NCBI RefSeq assembly: GCF_000772965.1
Contig: NZ_JPVQ01000005.1
Coordinates: 1-64,000, forward strand
Length of the DNA stretch: 64,000 nucleotides
Reading direction: 5' to 3'
DNA from: Ureibacillus massiliensis 4400831 = CIP 108448 = CCUG 49529
GTDB taxonomy: Bacteria; Bacillota; Bacilli; Bacillales_A; Planococcaceae
Part shown: positions 8,670 through 18,190 of the stretch, piece after piece
How the letters are laid out: every line of letters starts with the position of its first letter
Position numbering within the stretch: the first letter of the stretch is position 1
Position numbers and translations under genes: made by a program
The notes under the pieces: generated by a model
What the model saw: only the letters and a program-made list of their open reading frames with translations
What the model was told of the DNA's origin: nothing
Database searches by the model: none

Positions 8670-9368
8670 ATGGAGGTACAGCAACTGTCATTCCAATATA
8701 AACGGAAAACAATTTTAGAACGGTTAACATTTTCCATTCCAAAAGGACAAATTATTGGACTAATAGGAGAGAATGGTAGTGGGAAATCGACGCTTTTGAA
8801 ATTGATGGCTGGTATTTTAACTCCAACGTCAGGGCGAATCGAATTAAATGGTGAAAAAGTAACGCGACGTCACACAAATAAAATAGCTTATCTTCCCGAT
8901 ATCGACCTGTTCTATGAAAAGCTAACAGGTGAAGAAGTATTTGCCTTTTACGAAAGCCAGTTTGATGATTTTTCCAACGAAAAGGCAAAAGAGATTGCTT
9001 CTTTTTTACAAGTGCCGACAAACGTAAAGCTTGGTAGTTTATCGAAAGGAAATCGAGCACGGATAAAACTGGCTACATTTTTAGCGCGGGAAGTGGAATT
9101 ATATTTACTGGATGAACCATTTGCTGGTCTTGACCCACTGGCGCGCGAAAGCTTAATGAAAGCCATTATTAAATTTATCGATACAGAACATTGTGCGGTT
9201 GTGATGTCAACTCATGAAGTAAACGAAGTAGAGCCAATATTAGATCAAGTCATGTTATTAAAAGACGGCCATCTTTGTGCGATGGATGTCGTAGAAGATA
9301 TTCGTCATGAGCGCGGTGAGGATACAGTTAATTGGATGAAAAATCTATATGAAAAGCGGGTGCGATAA
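8670..9368 (+). CDS. ABC transporter ATP-binding protein (YtrB-like)
   Basis: 232 residues: Walker A GENGSGKST (about 34-42), signature LSKGNRARIKLA, Walker B LYLLDEPFAGLD and switch His in MSTHEV. It hydrolyses ATP to drive an exporter with the flanking permeases. Short length and position after a YtrA-type regulator match YtrB. It begins one base after the regulator stop and ends directly before the next ATPase start. Confidence 0.85.
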   Translation: MEVQQLSFQYKRKTILERLTFSIPKGQIIGLIGENGSGKSTLLKLMAGILTPTSGRIELNGEKVTRRHTNKIAYLPDIDLFYEKLTGEEVFAFYESQFDDFSNEKAKEIASFLQVPTNVKLGSLSKGNRARIKLATFLAREVELYLLDEPFAGLDPLARESLMKAIIKFIDTEHCAVVMSTHEVNEVEPILDQVMLLKDGHLCAMDVVEDIRHERGEDTVNWMKNLYEKRVR

Positions 9369-10271
9369 ATGACAACGCCAATTGTGCAAGTCAAAAACTT
9401 AAATAAAACGATTAAAGGAAAACACATTATTAAAAGTGTTAATTTAGACTTTTATGCGGGGCAAATTACCGGTTTCTTAGGGCCAAATGGTGCAGGAAAA
9501 ACAACGACAATCCGTATGATGACAGGATTAATGTATCCAACAAGTGGTGAAGTAATCATTAATGGAAAGTCACTCCAACAAAACTTCGAACAAGCAATAA
9601 GCCATGTTGGGGTGATTGTTGAAAACCCGGAAATGTATAAATATATGAGTGGCTATAAAAACTTACAGCACTTCGCTCGTATGCATAACGTTCCAAAATC
9701 TCGTATCGATGAAGTAGTGGAGCAAGTTGGATTACAAAATCGCATTCATGAAAAGGTAAAAACTTATTCCTTAGGGATGCGTCAACGACTAGGTCTTGCA
9801 CAGGCAATGCTTCACCGTCCAAAATTTTTAATTTTAGATGAGCCAACAAATGGACTTGATCCGGCGGGTATTCGTGAGTTTCGCATGTATTTACGTAGGA
9901 TCGCTGAGGAAGATAATGTGGCTATAGTTGTATCTAGCCATTTATTATCTGAAATTGAACTTATGGTAGATCGCATTGCTGTTATTCAAAATGGTGAAAT
10001 TATTGATATTCGTGAGCTAAAGGAAGAAACAGTCAGCGAATATTACATCGAAGTTGGTCAAAAGGAACAATTTGCATCCTTTGCAGGGGAGAATGCAAAA
10101 CCACAAAATGAGGGATTTGTTGTAACTATTACAAAAGAGGACGTACCAAAATTTGTGCGTAGGATGGTAGAAGCGGGTATTGACGTTTATACAATTCAAC
10201 CTATTACCAAACGTTTAGAAGATCAATTTATCGAGTTGACAGGTGGAGGTGCGATCGATGCAGTACGTTAA
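9369..10271 (+). CDS. ABC transporter ATP-binding protein (BcrA-like)
   Basis: 300 residues: Walker A GPNGAGKTT (about 37-45), signature YSLGMRQRLGLA, Walker B FLILDEPTNGLDP, then a C-terminal extension of about 80 residues typical of BcrA/CcmA-type drug-export ATPases. A second ATPase in the same operon suggests either a heterodimeric motor or two transporters sharing a regulator, as in ytrABCDEF. The next permease start lies inside its end (14-base overlap). Confidence 0.85.
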   Translation: MTTPIVQVKNLNKTIKGKHIIKSVNLDFYAGQITGFLGPNGAGKTTTIRMMTGLMYPTSGEVIINGKSLQQNFEQAISHVGVIVENPEMYKYMSGYKNLQHFARMHNVPKSRIDEVVEQVGLQNRIHEKVKTYSLGMRQRLGLAQAMLHRPKFLILDEPTNGLDPAGIREFRMYLRRIAEEDNVAIVVSSHLLSEIELMVDRIAVIQNGEIIDIRELKEETVSEYYIEVGQKEQFASFAGENAKPQNEGFVVTITKEDVPKFVRRMVEAGIDVYTIQPITKRLEDQFIELTGGGAIDAVR

Positions 10272-11196
10272 AAATGAATGGATTAAAATTTGGGCTCAAA
10301 AAAATGCGTGGATCATGTTTGGTATTGTCCTTTTAGGAGTGGCAGCACTTTTAGGGGCAAACAAATACTTTGAAATTGACCAAAGCACACCAGAACTCCG
10401 TCAAAAAGCAAATAATGAATGGCTAGCACATTATAAAGGGCTACTAGATAGCCCAGGCATGGTAGAAGAAGATATTCAATATTTCAACGAAGAAATTTTA
10501 ATGACAGAATATCGAATTGCTCATGACTTACCAGCAGTCGATGCGACTATGTTTCAAGATGTCGTAAATCAGTTGTTAAACTTTATATTAATGCTTGTTG
10601 GTATTTTTACAATGGTCATAGCTGCCTCTATTGTTTCCAATGAATTTGGAACAGGAACAATTAAAATGTTATTAACACGTCCGGCAGCACGTTGGAAAAT
10701 ATTATTATCAAAGCTTGTTGCTTCTTGTTTGTACGGCGCTGCGATTTTTGTTTCAAGCATTGCTGTTGGAATTTTGGTTAGCTTTTTCTTATTTAACACA
10801 GATCCCGTAGCCTTACTATCGGTTGTAGATGGGCAAGTGGTTGCGCAAACTTTAGAAACAAACTACGCGCAAACAATTCTATTAACCTCAGTATCAATGT
10901 TTATGACGATTTTATTTGCCTTCATGCTTGGTACATTATTTAGTTCAAGCACATTAGCGGTAAGTTTATCACTTATTCTTTTATTTATGGGCACAACGAT
11001 AACAGTATTTTTAGCAAAATATGACTTTGCAAAATTCATTTGGTTTGCTAATGATTTAACACAATTTTTACCTGGCACAGCACCAATCATTCCAGACTTA
11101 TCGTTAAATTTTGCTATCGTGGTTAATATCGTATATGCAATTATCTTTTTAGCAGTTAGCTTTACGTATTTTACACGCCGCGATGTAACGGCATAA
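10258..11196 (+). CDS. ABC-2 type transporter permease
   Basis: 312 residues. One N-terminal helix (about 15-35), a roughly 80-residue extracellular loop, then five helices, the layout of BcrB/ABC-2 permeases. The start is set at the ATG 10258 because AGGTGGAGG (10241-10249) lies 8 bases before it; the frame could also open at GTG 10243, but that overlaps the same ribosome binding site. It pairs most naturally with the BcrA-like ATPase immediately upstream. Last gene of the operon, closed by a terminator at 11203. Confidence 0.8.
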   Translation: MQYVKNEWIKIWAQKNAWIMFGIVLLGVAALLGANKYFEIDQSTPELRQKANNEWLAHYKGLLDSPGMVEEDIQYFNEEILMTEYRIAHDLPAVDATMFQDVVNQLLNFILMLVGIFTMVIAASIVSNEFGTGTIKMLLTRPAARWKILLSKLVASCLYGAAIFVSSIAVGILVSFFLFNTDPVALLSVVDGQVVAQTLETNYAQTILLTSVSMFMTILFAFMLGTLFSSSTLAVSLSLILLFMGTTITVFLAKYDFAKFIWFANDLTQFLPGTAPIIPDLSLNFAIVVNIVYAIIFLAVSFTYFTRRDVTA

Positions 11197-11202
11197 AATT
11201 AA

Positions 11203-11250
11203 AAAATGTCCATTCAGCCTTTTTGAAAGAAGGAGTGAATGGACATTTTT
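11203..11250. terminator. Bidirectional rho-independent terminator
   Basis: AAAATGTCCATTCA (11203-11216) pairs perfectly with TGAATGGACATTTT (11236-11249). It is flanked by A and T runs, so it can work on both strands between the two convergent operons. Confidence 0.9.
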
Positions 11251-11349
11251 TGTTAGTTCATATTTTTATTTACACTTTTAATCGTATACTCAATTCTACG
11301 TTTTTTACGATTTAAGAAACTTAGTTGCAACTCTAAAACGCTTATTGAT

Positions 11350-12099
11350 CTATCGTACTTTTGCAATTTTATTAACTGGTAATACATGAGTCAATTCATT
11401 GCAGGTAATTAAGGAAATTTGATGATCGATTGCTAGTTGTACTTGTTCTTCTGTATCTGCGCAATATGCCCATACTTCTAAACCTTTTGAACGATACTTT
11501 TGTACGTTTTCTGTATTTATTTCATCCATTCGGAGTGCAACTGCATATAGTTTTTCATAAATAGAGTCATCACAGTTTTTTAATTGTTCTGTTGTAAATC
11601 CTTGTGTTTTTACTTGGTAATGATCGATAACATGATGTAACACGTTAGCATCGAAGGATGTGAAAACACATCGTTCCATTAAATCATAATTTTTTAGCAT
11701 CTCTATTGCTTTATCAGCTACTTCAATTGAGCTAGATGCAGGTTTAATTTCAATGTTTAATAAGATATGTTCATATGGTGTTATAAAGAGACAGAACTCT
11801 GCAAATGTAGGGATTTTTAGCCCTTCAAATCGTACATCTAAAAAACTACCTACCTCTAGCTTCTTTAATTGCTCAACAGTAAATTCTGATAGTGGCCTAT
11901 CAACCTGTGCTGTGCGTTTTAGTAATTCATCATGAAAAATGACAATTTGACCATCTGAACTCAATCGTAAATCTAGCTCTAACATGTGAGCCCCAGCTTG
12001 AATGCCTTCATAAAACGCAAGTAAAGTATTTTCTGGATAATGTGCACTATAACCACGATGCGCGGCAACCTTTAGTTCATTTGTATTTATCATCATCAT
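11350..12099 (-). CDS. ugpQ: Glycerophosphodiester phosphodiesterase
   Basis: 249 residues without signal peptide, so cytoplasmic. It hydrolyses glycerophosphodiesters to glycerol phosphate plus an alcohol. Catalytic signatures seen: HRG (14-16), YPENT (21-25), ELDLRLSSDG (41-50) and HD (56-57), followed by KIPTFAEF and NIEIK. Length fits the intracellular UgpQ type. AAGGAAG precedes three consecutive ATG codons, so the exact start may shift by one or two codons. It is the last gene of an eight-gene minus-strand locus with a Ugp-like importer, which gives the imported diester an obvious intracellular fate. Confidence 0.88.
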   Translation of the reverse strand: MMMINTNELKVAAHRGYSAHYPENTLLAFYEGIQAGAHMLELDLRLSSDGQIVIFHDELLKRTAQVDRPLSEFTVEQLKKLEVGSFLDVRFEGLKIPTFAEFCLFITPYEHILLNIEIKPASSSIEVADKAIEMLKNYDLMERCVFTSFDANVLHHVIDHYQVKTQGFTTEQLKNCDDSIYEKLYAVALRMDEINTENVQKYRSKGLEVWAYCADTEEQVQLAIDHQISLITCNELTHVLPVNKIAKVR

Positions 12100-12106
12100 G
12101 ACTTCC

Positions 12107-13411
12107 TTAATTTAAATTTAATTCAGCAGCTTCTTTAAATGTTTCCAGTGTTGATTTTATATCTTCCCCGTCATACATAATGGCTTCGATAGCAGCAAAG
12201 AATTCGTGCATGACTGTTGGCCATTTCGTTGATTTATTCGTATCTTCTGCATATTGTAATTGTTCGAAAGCTACTTTTCGGTTTGGTTCAGCAGCCCATA
12301 ATTCTTGGATTTCTGGTGATTCAGCCATTTTTGTAGTGAAAGGTAGATAGCCTGTCTCAATGACGTATTGTTGAGCCCCTCCAGCATCAGAAACGACCCA
12401 TTCCATGAACTTCCATGCAGCTTCTTTATTTTGAGAACCATCTAACATTGCAAAGTTTCCACCGCCAGTTGGTGTTGAATATTGATCGTTTTGAGGTAAG
12501 AATGCTGTTACATATTCGAAGTCAACATTGTCTTGTAAATTTCCAATTGTGCCTGTAGATTGGAACATTAAACCTACTTTACCTTCAATAAACATTTGAT
12601 TCGCAATACTTCCTGAATCAGTTTGTGGTGGATAATAAAGAGCTCCCGTTGATTGTAAATCTGTTAAATATTCGAATACTTCTTGTCCAATACCGTTATC
12701 TACAAAACCAACAGATGTTTTGTCATCAGTGAAGAATTGACCACCTGATTGACCAATCATTGCGATTGGATACCAAGTATCATATGGCATTGTTAAGCCA
12801 TAACGTTCTATTGTATTGCCATTTTTTACTACTAATTTATTTGTTACTTCTTTTAGCTCAGCCCAATTTGTAGGTACTTCTGAGCCTACTTCTTCTAATA
12901 AGGTTTTATTTACATGTAAAATAGGAGTAGAGCGATAGATTGGCAGAGCTAATAATTGATCGTTAAAGTATGAATGGCCCATTAAACCTTCAACAAAATC
13001 TTCTTCACTAATAACAGATGAAGATTCTAAAAATCCACTTAAATCCGCTAATACTTCCGACTCAGCAAACATTTCAACATAAGCACGTTCAATTACCGCG
13101 ACATCTGGAGCAGTATTTGAAGCAATAGCTTGTTGTAACTTTGTTGTTAGTTCATCGTAGCCCCCTTGATATGTAGCGACAACTTCTACTTCAGCCTGAC
13201 TTGAATTGAAACGATCCACCATTTCTTGAATACGTTCACCATTTTTTCCTGTCATCGTATGCCAGAAATTTACGGTTACAGGTCCGTTATTTGAATTTTC
13301 ATTGCCATTTGTTTCTTCACTAGCTCCTTCATTATTATTATTATTTGAGCAAGCAGCTAAAATACTGATTAAACTTATTAACATGAATATAGAAACCAAC
13401 CATTTTTTCAT
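12107..13411 (-). CDS. Extracellular solute-binding lipoprotein, UgpB-like
   Basis: 434 residues. The N-terminus is a lipoprotein signal ending in LISILAACS, with Cys as the lipid anchor. The mature part is a family 1 sugar/glycerol-phosphate binding protein (NFWHTMTG near the start, YEGGYDEL-like segment, and the C-terminal hinge KEAAWKFMEWV). The frame extends 33 codons further upstream, but the true start is the ATG at 13411: GGAGG lies 9 bases before it and a signal peptide then follows directly. It delivers substrate to the permeases encoded upstream in the operon. By context (phosphodiesterase, glycerol-1-phosphate dehydrogenase) the ligand is probably a glycerophosphodiester. Confidence 0.85.
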   Translation of the reverse strand: MKKWLVSIFMLISLISILAACSNNNNNEGASEETNGNENSNNGPVTVNFWHTMTGKNGERIQEMVDRFNSSQAEVEVVATYQGGYDELTTKLQQAIASNTAPDVAVIERAYVEMFAESEVLADLSGFLESSSVISEEDFVEGLMGHSYFNDQLLALPIYRSTPILHVNKTLLEEVGSEVPTNWAELKEVTNKLVVKNGNTIERYGLTMPYDTWYPIAMIGQSGGQFFTDDKTSVGFVDNGIGQEVFEYLTDLQSTGALYYPPQTDSGSIANQMFIEGKVGLMFQSTGTIGNLQDNVDFEYVTAFLPQNDQYSTPTGGGNFAMLDGSQNKEAAWKFMEWVVSDAGGAQQYVIETGYLPFTTKMAESPEIQELWAAEPNRKVAFEQLQYAEDTNKSTKWPTVMHEFFAAIEAIMYDGEDIKSTLETFKEAAELNLN

Positions 13412-13433
13412 CTCTAAAATCCTCCAAATATGA

Positions 13434-14261
13434 TTATTTAATACCTGAATAAACAAATGCTCGTAGAATATATTTTGCACTGAAGATGTATACGAGTAAG
13501 ATTGGTACAACGAGTATTACATTACCAGCCATTATAATATGCCAATTAGCAATGCCTTCAACTTCTCTCAGCATACTAATACCGATTGTTAAAGGTCTTA
13601 CTTCTTCTGTGTTTGTCATGATCAATGGCCAGAAGTAATCATTCCAATGTGATACAAAGCTAAATAACATAATGGTAGCTAACGCTGGTTTCGCCATTGG
13701 TACAACAATTTTCCAAATGATCTTCCATTCACTACTGTTATCTAATCTCGCAGCATCTAATAATTCATCTGGAATTTGCATAATATATTGGCGCAACAAG
13801 AAAATACCAAAAGCATTTGTCATAAAGGGTAAAATCTGTGGCCATAAAGTGTAGATTAAATCCCAGTCTGCCATCATTAAATAAACAGGAATAAAAGTAA
13901 CTTGACCTGGAATCATAAAAGCAATTAATACACAGCTAAATAAAAATTTCTTTCCAAAAAAATCATATTTAGCAAATGCATAAGACGCTGGTATCATAAT
14001 GATTAACTGAATAAGCATTATTGAAAATGTTACAATAACTGAATTTCTAAAATAGGCTCCAAAAGGACCTGAACTCAACGCTTGTAAAAAGTTACCCCAT
14101 TGTAAAGATTCGGGAATAAGTGTTGGAGGTACTTTTAATGTTTCTTCGAATGTTTGGAAAGACGTTGAAATCATCCATAAAAAGGGCACTAGAAAAATAA
14201 ATAATAAGACGATTTTTAACACACCATTGATAAATGCTGTCATATAAGAATGCTTTGTCAT
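13434..14261 (-). CDS. Carbohydrate ABC transporter permease, UgpE-like
   Basis: 275 residues, six membrane helices, with the EAA loop DAARLDNSSEWKIIW (about residues 178-192) that docks the ATPase. The MalG/UgpE subfamily is indicated by the short N-terminus and PTLIPESLQWGNF segment. It lies 14 bases from its partner permease and directly precedes the binding protein in transcription order. It forms the membrane channel with the UgpA-like protein. Confidence 0.88.
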   Translation of the reverse strand: MTKHSYMTAFINGVLKIVLLFIFLVPFLWMISTSFQTFEETLKVPPTLIPESLQWGNFLQALSSGPFGAYFRNSVIVTFSIMLIQLIIMIPASYAFAKYDFFGKKFLFSCVLIAFMIPGQVTFIPVYLMMADWDLIYTLWPQILPFMTNAFGIFLLRQYIMQIPDELLDAARLDNSSEWKIIWKIVVPMAKPALATIMLFSFVSHWNDYFWPLIMTNTEEVRPLTIGISMLREVEGIANWHIIMAGNVILVVPILLVYIFSAKYILRAFVYSGIK

Positions 14262-14275
14262 TTTTAATGTCCTCC

Positions 14276-15178
14276 TTATTGATAATGGACTTTTTTAGCC
14301 AATATTTTGAAATAAATGACTGTTAAAATACCGATAATAATGACTAATAAAATTCCAATCGCAGAGGCATATCCAATATTTGTTGTACGGAAACTATAAA
14401 TATAATAAACAATTGTATTCGTCGAATTATTAGGTCCACCAGCCGTCATAATACGTACAGTATCAAACACTTTAAATGAACCAATCGTCATCGTAACTAA
14501 GATAAAGAATAACTGTGGAGAAATCATTGGAACCGTAATACGTCTTAAAATACTCCATCTTGAGGCATTATCTAAGTGTGCCGCTTCATATAGAGAACCT
14601 GGAATTCCTTGAATTGCCGCAACGATAATGAGTGCGTAATAACCAATATTGCCCCACACGGATACGATAATAATTGAAAGCATCGAACTACCTGAACTTT
14701 GTAGCCATTGAGAAGTAGGGAGGTTCAATGAATTCAACACAAAATTTAGTAACCCGTGATTAGGTTCCATCAACCACATCCAAACAAGTGAAATCGATAC
14801 GATTGAAATTACATGTGGAGTGAAAATCCCAGCTTGTACTATAAAGTTCAATTTGGATTGTTTTTTTAGCCAAAATGCAACGAATAGAGAAATAATAATT
14901 GTAAAGGATACGACGCCTATCGTGTAAATAAGAGTGTTTTTAAGGACGTCATAAAAATCTTCTCTAGCTAATATTTCAGCGTAATTTTGAAAACCAATAA
15001 ATTCACTTTTTAATCGATTCATTAAATTAAAATCAAACAAACTAATATAGAAGAGATACACTAACGGATAAAAAACGAATAATCCGATCCCTATCATTGC
15101 AGGAGCAATCATTACATATGGTCGTATAAGATTTAAAATATGGCTCATTCTACCTTCTTCCTTGTCTATAGGTTCCAT
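14276..15178 (-). CDS. Carbohydrate ABC transporter permease, UgpA-like
   Basis: 300 residues, six helices, EAA loop YEAAHLDNASRWSILRRI. MalF/UgpA subfamily without the long periplasmic loop seen in MalF. Two starts are possible: ATG 15178 (AAGGAG 7 bases upstream) and ATG 15148 (AAGAAGG upstream); the first overlaps the ATPase gene by 13 bases and is preferred for its stronger site. Confidence 0.87.
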   Translation of the reverse strand: MEPIDKEEGRMSHILNLIRPYVMIAPAMIGIGLFVFYPLVYLFYISLFDFNLMNRLKSEFIGFQNYAEILAREDFYDVLKNTLIYTIGVVSFTIIISLFVAFWLKKQSKLNFIVQAGIFTPHVISIVSISLVWMWLMEPNHGLLNFVLNSLNLPTSQWLQSSGSSMLSIIIVSVWGNIGYYALIIVAAIQGIPGSLYEAAHLDNASRWSILRRITVPMISPQLFFILVTMTIGSFKVFDTVRIMTAGGPNNSTNTIVYYIYSFRTTNIGYASAIGILLVIIIGILTVIYFKILAKKVHYQ

Positions 15179-16230
15179 TGCTTTTCTCCTTGTTGTTTCA
15201 TTAAAATTGATGAAATTTCATCATTTGTTAACGAAATAGCTGCTCCTTGAAGATCGAAAAAGATTAAATCTTCATACTTTACGGTGACATGAACTTCCAT
15301 TCCAACTTTAAAATTGCGATTCGTACTTTTTACCATAAATGTTTGTTCACTATTTTTTACTTGATAGATTGTTTCTGAACCTAGCATTTCTCGAGTGATA
15401 ATCACCCCCTTTAAATTCATTCCATTGCTAGTTTTTGTGGCTTCCGATAGTTGCGCAGCTTCTGGACGAAAACCCATTTTATATTGAGCCTCATTTGAAA
15501 CATGTAATATATTCATAGGCGGAGTCCCCATAAACTGAGCGGTAAATAGATTTTTAGGTTCAAAGTAAATTTCTTCTGGGCTAGCTTCTTGTTGAATTTT
15601 TCCATCATTCATAAGAATAATTTGGTCCGCCATTGACATCGCTTCTATTTGATCATGAGTTACATAAACGAAAGTGGTTCCTAACTTTTTATGTAGCTCT
15701 ATTAACTCTAATCGCATTTGAGCACGCAATTTTGCATCTAAATTGGAGAGGGGCTCGTCCATCAAGAAAACGGCTGGCTGTTTTACCATAGCGCGAGCCA
15801 ATGCTATTCGTTGTCGTTGTCCACCTGATAAAGTGCTTGGCTTGCGGTCTAAATATGGTTTAAGGCCGACGATGGATGTTATGTTATTAATTAGTTCTTC
15901 TCTTTTTTCGCGACTAACTTTATTGTTTTTCAATCCATATTCGATGTTTCCTCGAACAGTCATCGTTGGATAGATTGCATAATTTTGAAATACCATTGCT
16001 ACATCACGTTTTCCCGGAGAAGTACGTGATACATTCTTTCCATTTATAAATATTTGTCCGCTCGTTTGTAATTCAATACCAGCAATCATACGTAGTAAAG
16101 TTGTTTTACCACATCCAGAAGGGCCAACTAAAACAGTGAATTTTCCTTCTTCAATTGTTAAATTTAAGTTATCGATTACTTTTGTACTTCCATAGCTTTT
16201 TGAAATATTTTTAAATTGAATTTCCGCCAA
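15166..16230 (-). CDS. ABC importer ATP-binding protein, UgpC/MsmX-like
   Basis: 354 residues: Walker A GPSGCGKTT (36-44), signature LSGGQRQR (134-141), Walker B FLMDEPLSNLD (155-165), then a C-terminal TOBE/regulatory domain (about 235-354) with the GFRPEA motif typical of the MalK/UgpC/MsmX group. AGGAGG lies before the ATG. Such ATPases often serve several sugar importers; here it is encoded within the operon, so it is probably dedicated. Confidence 0.88.
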   Translation of the reverse strand: MAEIQFKNISKSYGSTKVIDNLNLTIEEGKFTVLVGPSGCGKTTLLRMIAGIELQTSGQIFINGKNVSRTSPGKRDVAMVFQNYAIYPTMTVRGNIEYGLKNNKVSREKREELINNITSIVGLKPYLDRKPSTLSGGQRQRIALARAMVKQPAVFLMDEPLSNLDAKLRAQMRLELIELHKKLGTTFVYVTHDQIEAMSMADQIILMNDGKIQQEASPEEIYFEPKNLFTAQFMGTPPMNILHVSNEAQYKMGFRPEAAQLSEATKTSNGMNLKGVIITREMLGSETIYQVKNSEQTFMVKSTNRNFKVGMEVHVTVKYEDLIFFDLQGAAISLTNDEISSILMKQQGEKQWNL

Positions 16231-16242
16231 TTTATAATCCTC

Positions 16243-17004
16243 CTAAACTGTATATAATTTAATAGCTGCTTCTTGAAATGCCTCAATATATTCGTTTTTT
16301 ACTTCTTTACCTGTAATAAGTGAAAATTTTTCATCTATTTTTGAAATTAGATGTGCAGAATAGCGGCCTATTTTAGAACTGTCTGCAACGACAAAAACCT
16401 CTTTTGCGGCTTGAATAATTTTTTGTTTGGTAGGTACTAAAATGGCTTCCATATGTGTTAACCCGTGAATGGGATGGATAGCTGGTGTACCTAAAAATGC
16501 CTTTTTGACTTGCACACTTTCTAAAAAGCTGTTTGTGTAATGCCCATTTAACATGTAACTGTGTAAATACAGCTCGCCCCCTGTAATATAAACCTTAATG
16601 CCTGAACAATCTTTTAATTCCGTTGCGATGTTGATATCATTCGTAAATACTTGTACATTTTTTAAATGCTTCATATGTTTTGCGATTTGCAACGATGTTG
16701 TACCTGAATCCAAAATGACTGTGTCTCCAGCTTCAATAAATTGTGCAGCTTTTTGGCCGATTCTACTTTTTTCGTCGATATTATGACCTTGTCTCTCGTC
16801 AAACGAAGGTTCCACCGAGACCCAATCCTCCAAAATAGCCCCACCATGTGTTCGTTTTAATTTTTCTTCTAGCTCCAATTCAACTAAATCTCGCCGAATT
16901 GTTGATTCGTGAACAGAACAAAGTGCAGAAAGCTCCGAAATAGATGCAGATTGGTTTGAAATTAAGTATTCAAGTATCTTTCTTTTACGTTCGACTGGTA
17001 ACAT
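16243..17004 (-). CDS. DeoR-family transcriptional regulator
   Basis: 253 residues: N-terminal DeoR helix-turn-helix (about 6-60; SISELSALCSVHESTIRRDLVELE) and the C-terminal DeoR sensor fold, which binds sugar or glycerol phosphates (VILDSGTTSLQIA, FTNDINIA, GGELY). DeoR regulators such as GlpR typically respond to phosphorylated intermediates. The start is ATG 17004, with GAGAGG 9 bases before it, rather than the longer frame to 17034. It overlaps the upstream dehydrogenase gene by 20 bases. The near-palindrome over the operon promoter at 19030-19053 is its probable operator. Confidence 0.85.
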   Translation of the reverse strand: MLPVERKRKILEYLISNQSASISELSALCSVHESTIRRDLVELELEEKLKRTHGGAILEDWVSVEPSFDERQGHNIDEKSRIGQKAAQFIEAGDTVILDSGTTSLQIAKHMKHLKNVQVFTNDINIATELKDCSGIKVYITGGELYLHSYMLNGHYTNSFLESVQVKKAFLGTPAIHPIHGLTHMEAILVPTKQKIIQAAKEVFVVADSSKIGRYSAHLISKIDEKFSLITGKEVKNEYIEAFQEAAIKLYTV

Positions 17005-18190
17005 ATTGTTCGACCTCTCTTGAATGATAATCAATTAAAAAACGTAAAAACGTATAACGATTTGGCCGTATACTTGATGCTTTAAAAATGCTTTCATTGA
17101 ATAGTGATGAAGAAATAGGAAGCTGCTCTAACTCAGTTTTACCTTCTACTTCTTTTAAAAAATGGATGATTTCTTCTACAGTCGGAAGAGTATCTAGCTC
17201 TTTCTTTAAATAATCCCAATCTTCATCAGTTAAGAAATTGTGTTGTTTATATACTTTTGGGAACAGTGTTTGATATAAACGAAGTATCTCTATAGTTGCA
17301 ACACTTACTTTTTCTCCATGTAATAGTTGTTTTTCTTCATTGATTAAATGATGGATTTCCCAAAAATGAGATAGATGATGTTCACTTCCGGAAGCAGAGT
17401 GAGACTGTCCATATAGAGCGATACCAATACCAGATTCAATTAGAGCTTCCATTAGTCTACTTATTCCTGAAAGGTACCCTAAGCTTATTTCAGATAAGCT
17501 ATTAACAGTTTTTGCAAGTGCGTGTTCTGTTAGCAATAATGTAGGTTCATAAAGCTCGCTTTTTCGCCATTTTGTCTCGAATTTCCAATCAAAGATAGAA
17601 GTATACTTTCCTAAAATATCGCCTACCCCAGCTGCTATCATCGACTTAGGGGCATTTTTTAAAATATGTAAGTCTGCAAAAATTGCCTTAGGAGCTTTAG
17701 CTGTAACTGTAACCTTCATATTTCGCAAAATTAATGGAGCTCCACTGGAATAAAACCCATCAACTGAAGGTGCTGTTGGAAACGAAACAAAAGGCTTTTT
17801 TAAAGTAAACGCTACATAACGTGCAACATCATGAATTGTTCCAGATCCAACAGCTAATATGGCATCAACATTTGTTTGTTGTGCAGCTATAAGACTTTGA
17901 CAGACATTTTGTTCATCCGCTATTACATCTTGATTCTGATTAGGTAGCAAAACAGTATTGGAAAATGTGAGATGTTCATTTTGACATTGTTCAATAATGC
18001 TATTCATGAAAACTACCGTATTGTCGTCACCTATTAGTAACACGTTCGTATAGTTCTGATCTAACAAGTATTGCTGCAAAAGGGGATATATATTTTCCTG
18101 AATATAAATGTGTTCAATGTTAATATTTGATAATTTAAGCGGTTCTTTTTCTTTATTCATGCTCTTGATGACTTTTTCAATGGTATTCAT
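16985..18190 (-). CDS. araM: sn-glycerol-1-phosphate dehydrogenase (AraM/EgsA)
   Basis: 401 residues of the iron-containing-alcohol-dehydrogenase-like superfamily. Motifs: AVGSGTIHD (113-121, NAD(P) binding), PTAPSVDGFYS (138-148, signature of glycerol-1-phosphate dehydrogenases) and HSASGSEHHLSHFWE with metal-binding histidines. It interconverts dihydroxyacetone phosphate and sn-glycerol-1-phosphate; in Bacillus AraM feeds heptaprenylglyceryl phosphate synthesis. Here the gene sits in an importer/phosphodiesterase operon, so a catabolic direction (oxidising imported glycerol-1-phosphate) is plausible but inferred. ATG 18190 has AAGGAG upstream and overlaps the phosphatase gene by 14 bases. 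Confidence 0.87.
   Translation of the reverse strand: MNTIEKVIKSMNKEKEPLKLSNINIEHIYIQENIYPLLQQYLLDQNYTNVLLIGDDNTVVFMNSIIEQCQNEHLTFSNTVLLPNQNQDVIADEQNVCQSLIAAQQTNVDAILAVGSGTIHDVARYVAFTLKKPFVSFPTAPSVDGFYSSGAPLILRNMKVTVTAKAPKAIFADLHILKNAPKSMIAAGVGDILGKYTSIFDWKFETKWRKSELYEPTLLLTEHALAKTVNSLSEISLGYLSGISRLMEALIESGIGIALYGQSHSASGSEHHLSHFWEIHHLINEEKQLLHGEKVSVATIEILRLYQTLFPKVYKQHNFLTDEDWDYLKKELDTLPTVEEIIHFLKEVEGKTELEQLPISSSLFNESIFKASSIRPNRYTFLRFLIDYHSREVEQYVTSRT

Noticed and set aside
13412-13510. N-terminal extension of the UgpB-like lipoprotein
   Set aside because: It would place 33 residues before a clear lipoprotein signal, and GGAGG marks the internal ATG at 13411.
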